A program made the translations under genes and the position numbers. The notes under the pieces are model-generated. The model searched no databases. It saw nothing but the letters and a program-made list of their open reading frames with translations, and was not told the origin of the DNA. Shown here piece by piece: positions 41,846-42,480 of a DNA stretch of 42,480 bases (the stretch's first letter is position 1; every line of letters begins with the position of its first letter). Source of the DNA: an uncultured Marvinbryantia sp. (GTDB lineage: Bacteria; Bacillota; Clostridia; Lachnospirales; Lachnospiraceae); the NCBI GenBank assembly GCA_934408725.1, contig CAKRVB010000025.1:1-42480 (forward strand), written 5' to 3'.

Positions 41846-42175
41846 TTAATAATACTTTTCACAAGCTAACTTAAGCAATATATATAGCACATATCCCATT
41901 CCAACAAGTATCAACAAGTTTTGAGGAAAACATTCTATGCCACGATAGCCAGGTGCACTCATAAGATCTATAAAATTGCATACTCCAAGATCCACATTTT
42001 TATAGACTATAAGCCATGGTACACCTATCCCTATCCGGTATATATATAAATCTTTCCCCTCAGCTATTCCAGAAATTGATTGGAACACGGCTATAAATGC
42101 TAACCCAGAACAGATTAGAAAATATCTTTTAACGGAAAATTCTTTTTTCATCTGTTGAAATATTTTTTCTCTCAT
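41846..42175 (-). CDS. Small predicted membrane protein, unknown
   Basis: 109 residues, AT-rich relative to the rest of the window. A basic N-terminus (MREKIFQQMKKEFSVKRY) precedes one hydrophobic segment (about residues 18-38), and a second lies near the C-terminus (about 84-104, NLLILVGMGYVLYILLKLA). There is only a weak AAGAAAG-like site before the ATG. No family is recognised. It may be a real small accessory protein; a degenerate gene is also possible. Confidence 0.5.
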   Translation of the reverse strand: MREKIFQQMKKEFSVKRYFLICSGLAFIAVFQSISGIAEGKDLYIYRIGIGVPWLIVYKNVDLGVCNFIDLMSAPGYRGIECFPQNLLILVGMGYVLYILLKLACEKYY

Positions 42176-42330
42176 ATCTACTTTCTTGCAATATAGTCAA
42201 ATGTATGCCATTCCTATTACCATTATCTTTTTTACTATGTTCATTACGCATTTCTCCTTTTTGACTGTACACCTACAGTTCCAACTATTGCTCTTAATTA
42301 TTTCTTATAAAAGTAAAATACTGCATATTA
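42176..42330. other. AT-rich spacer without a convincing gene
   Basis: No supported gene. On the minus strand an AAAGGAG site is followed 9 bases later by an ATG (about 42239) that opens a 15-codon frame (MNIVKKIMVIGMAYI) before a stop. This could be the remains of a disrupted signal-bearing gene or a leader peptide. Confidence 0.35.
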
Positions 42331-42477
42331 TTATCTGTCTATTATTTCTGTTACAAATGCTCCATCCTCACTAACTGCAATTACCCGTTCTAATCCTATT
42401 TCAGACCGAAATACATCCCCAATTTTTCCTTTTTCTGGTGCATTTGATTTTTTATAGTGAACTTGTAAAGTAAGCGC
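42331..42477 (-). pseudogene. C-terminal fragment of an unknown protein at the window edge
   Basis: Minus-strand open frame of 48 codons ending with tandem stops at 42331. It reads like a genuine globular C-terminus (EKGKIGDVFRSEIGLERVIAVSED, then GAFVTEIIDR). The codon just upstream, 42478-42480, is an in-frame TAA, and no start codon lies between. It is therefore a broken gene, a frameshifted one, or a coincidence. The sequence beyond the window is needed to decide. Confidence 0.4.
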
Positions 42478-42480
42478 TTA

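Noticed and set aside
42186..42374. 62-residue + strand hydrophobic frame
   Set aside because: No ribosome binding site and very AT-rich; it overlaps the minus-strand fragment, which looks more protein-like.

Overview
The window looks like a core chromosomal stretch from a low-to-mid GC, spore-forming Clostridia, most likely Lachnospiraceae (a Blautia/Dorea/Ruminococcus-type gut anaerobe). The clues are an NfnAB-type flavin/iron-sulfur pair, intact YqfC/YqfD sporulation genes, a divergent MreB operon, a very long PBP2, SepF-based division genes, strong AGGAGG ribosome binding sites and the gene order. This assignment is inferred from protein families; no rRNA or other species marker is present. 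No prophage, insertion sequence, CRISPR array, tRNA or rRNA was found.

Layout. (1) 1-2.3 kb: NfnA/NfnB-like electron-bifurcating transhydrogenase, closed by an intrinsic terminator. (2) 2.4-6.5 kb: rlmH, a DUF2284 protein, yqfC-yqfD, phoH and ybeY (ribosome maturation and sporulation). (3) 6.5-10.7 kb: DUF3048 exported protein, a SpoVB-like flippase, a proB without PUA domain, and a DUF896 protein. (4) 10.65-18.3 kb: a single gene fusing 5-formyl-THF cyclo-ligase to MiaB, then mutS, mutL and miaA. This block joins both steps of the tRNA A37 ms2i6A pathway with mismatch repair. (5) 18.3-23.2 kb: a methionine gamma-lyase family protein, two different FAD oxidoreductases, and radC. (6) 23.3-32.1 kb: the cell-shape operon mreB-mreC-mreD-mrdA(PBP2)-minD-rodA-mgsA-dacA, with minD but no minC or minE. 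(7) 32.1-38.9 kb: a small P-loop protein with its own promoter and terminator, then a division cluster of a HlyD-like membrane protein, yggS, sepF, ylmH, aroB, lspA and rluD. (8) 38.9-40.1 kb: a cytidylate-kinase-like protein and dtd behind their own promoter.

Every convincing gene up to 40.13 kb is on the + strand. After that comes an unusual array of 63-bp palindromic units (40161-40630), organised as an exact 189-bp tandem duplication, between the convergent ends of dtd and a minus-strand tyrosine recombinase. The recombinase has the size and layout of single-recombinase Xer proteins (XerS type). Directly upstream, inside its transcribed leader, is a 34-bp palindrome built as two 15-bp half sites around a 4-bp centre. 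This looks like a dif-type site beside its own recombinase, the arrangement known for XerS/difSL and XerH/difH. The switch of gene strand at this point fits a replication-terminus boundary. I consider this Xer/dif-like locus together with the hairpin array the most interesting part of the window.

The last 0.7 kb is AT-rich and poorly coding: one small predicted membrane protein and a C-terminal gene fragment cut by an in-frame stop at the window edge.
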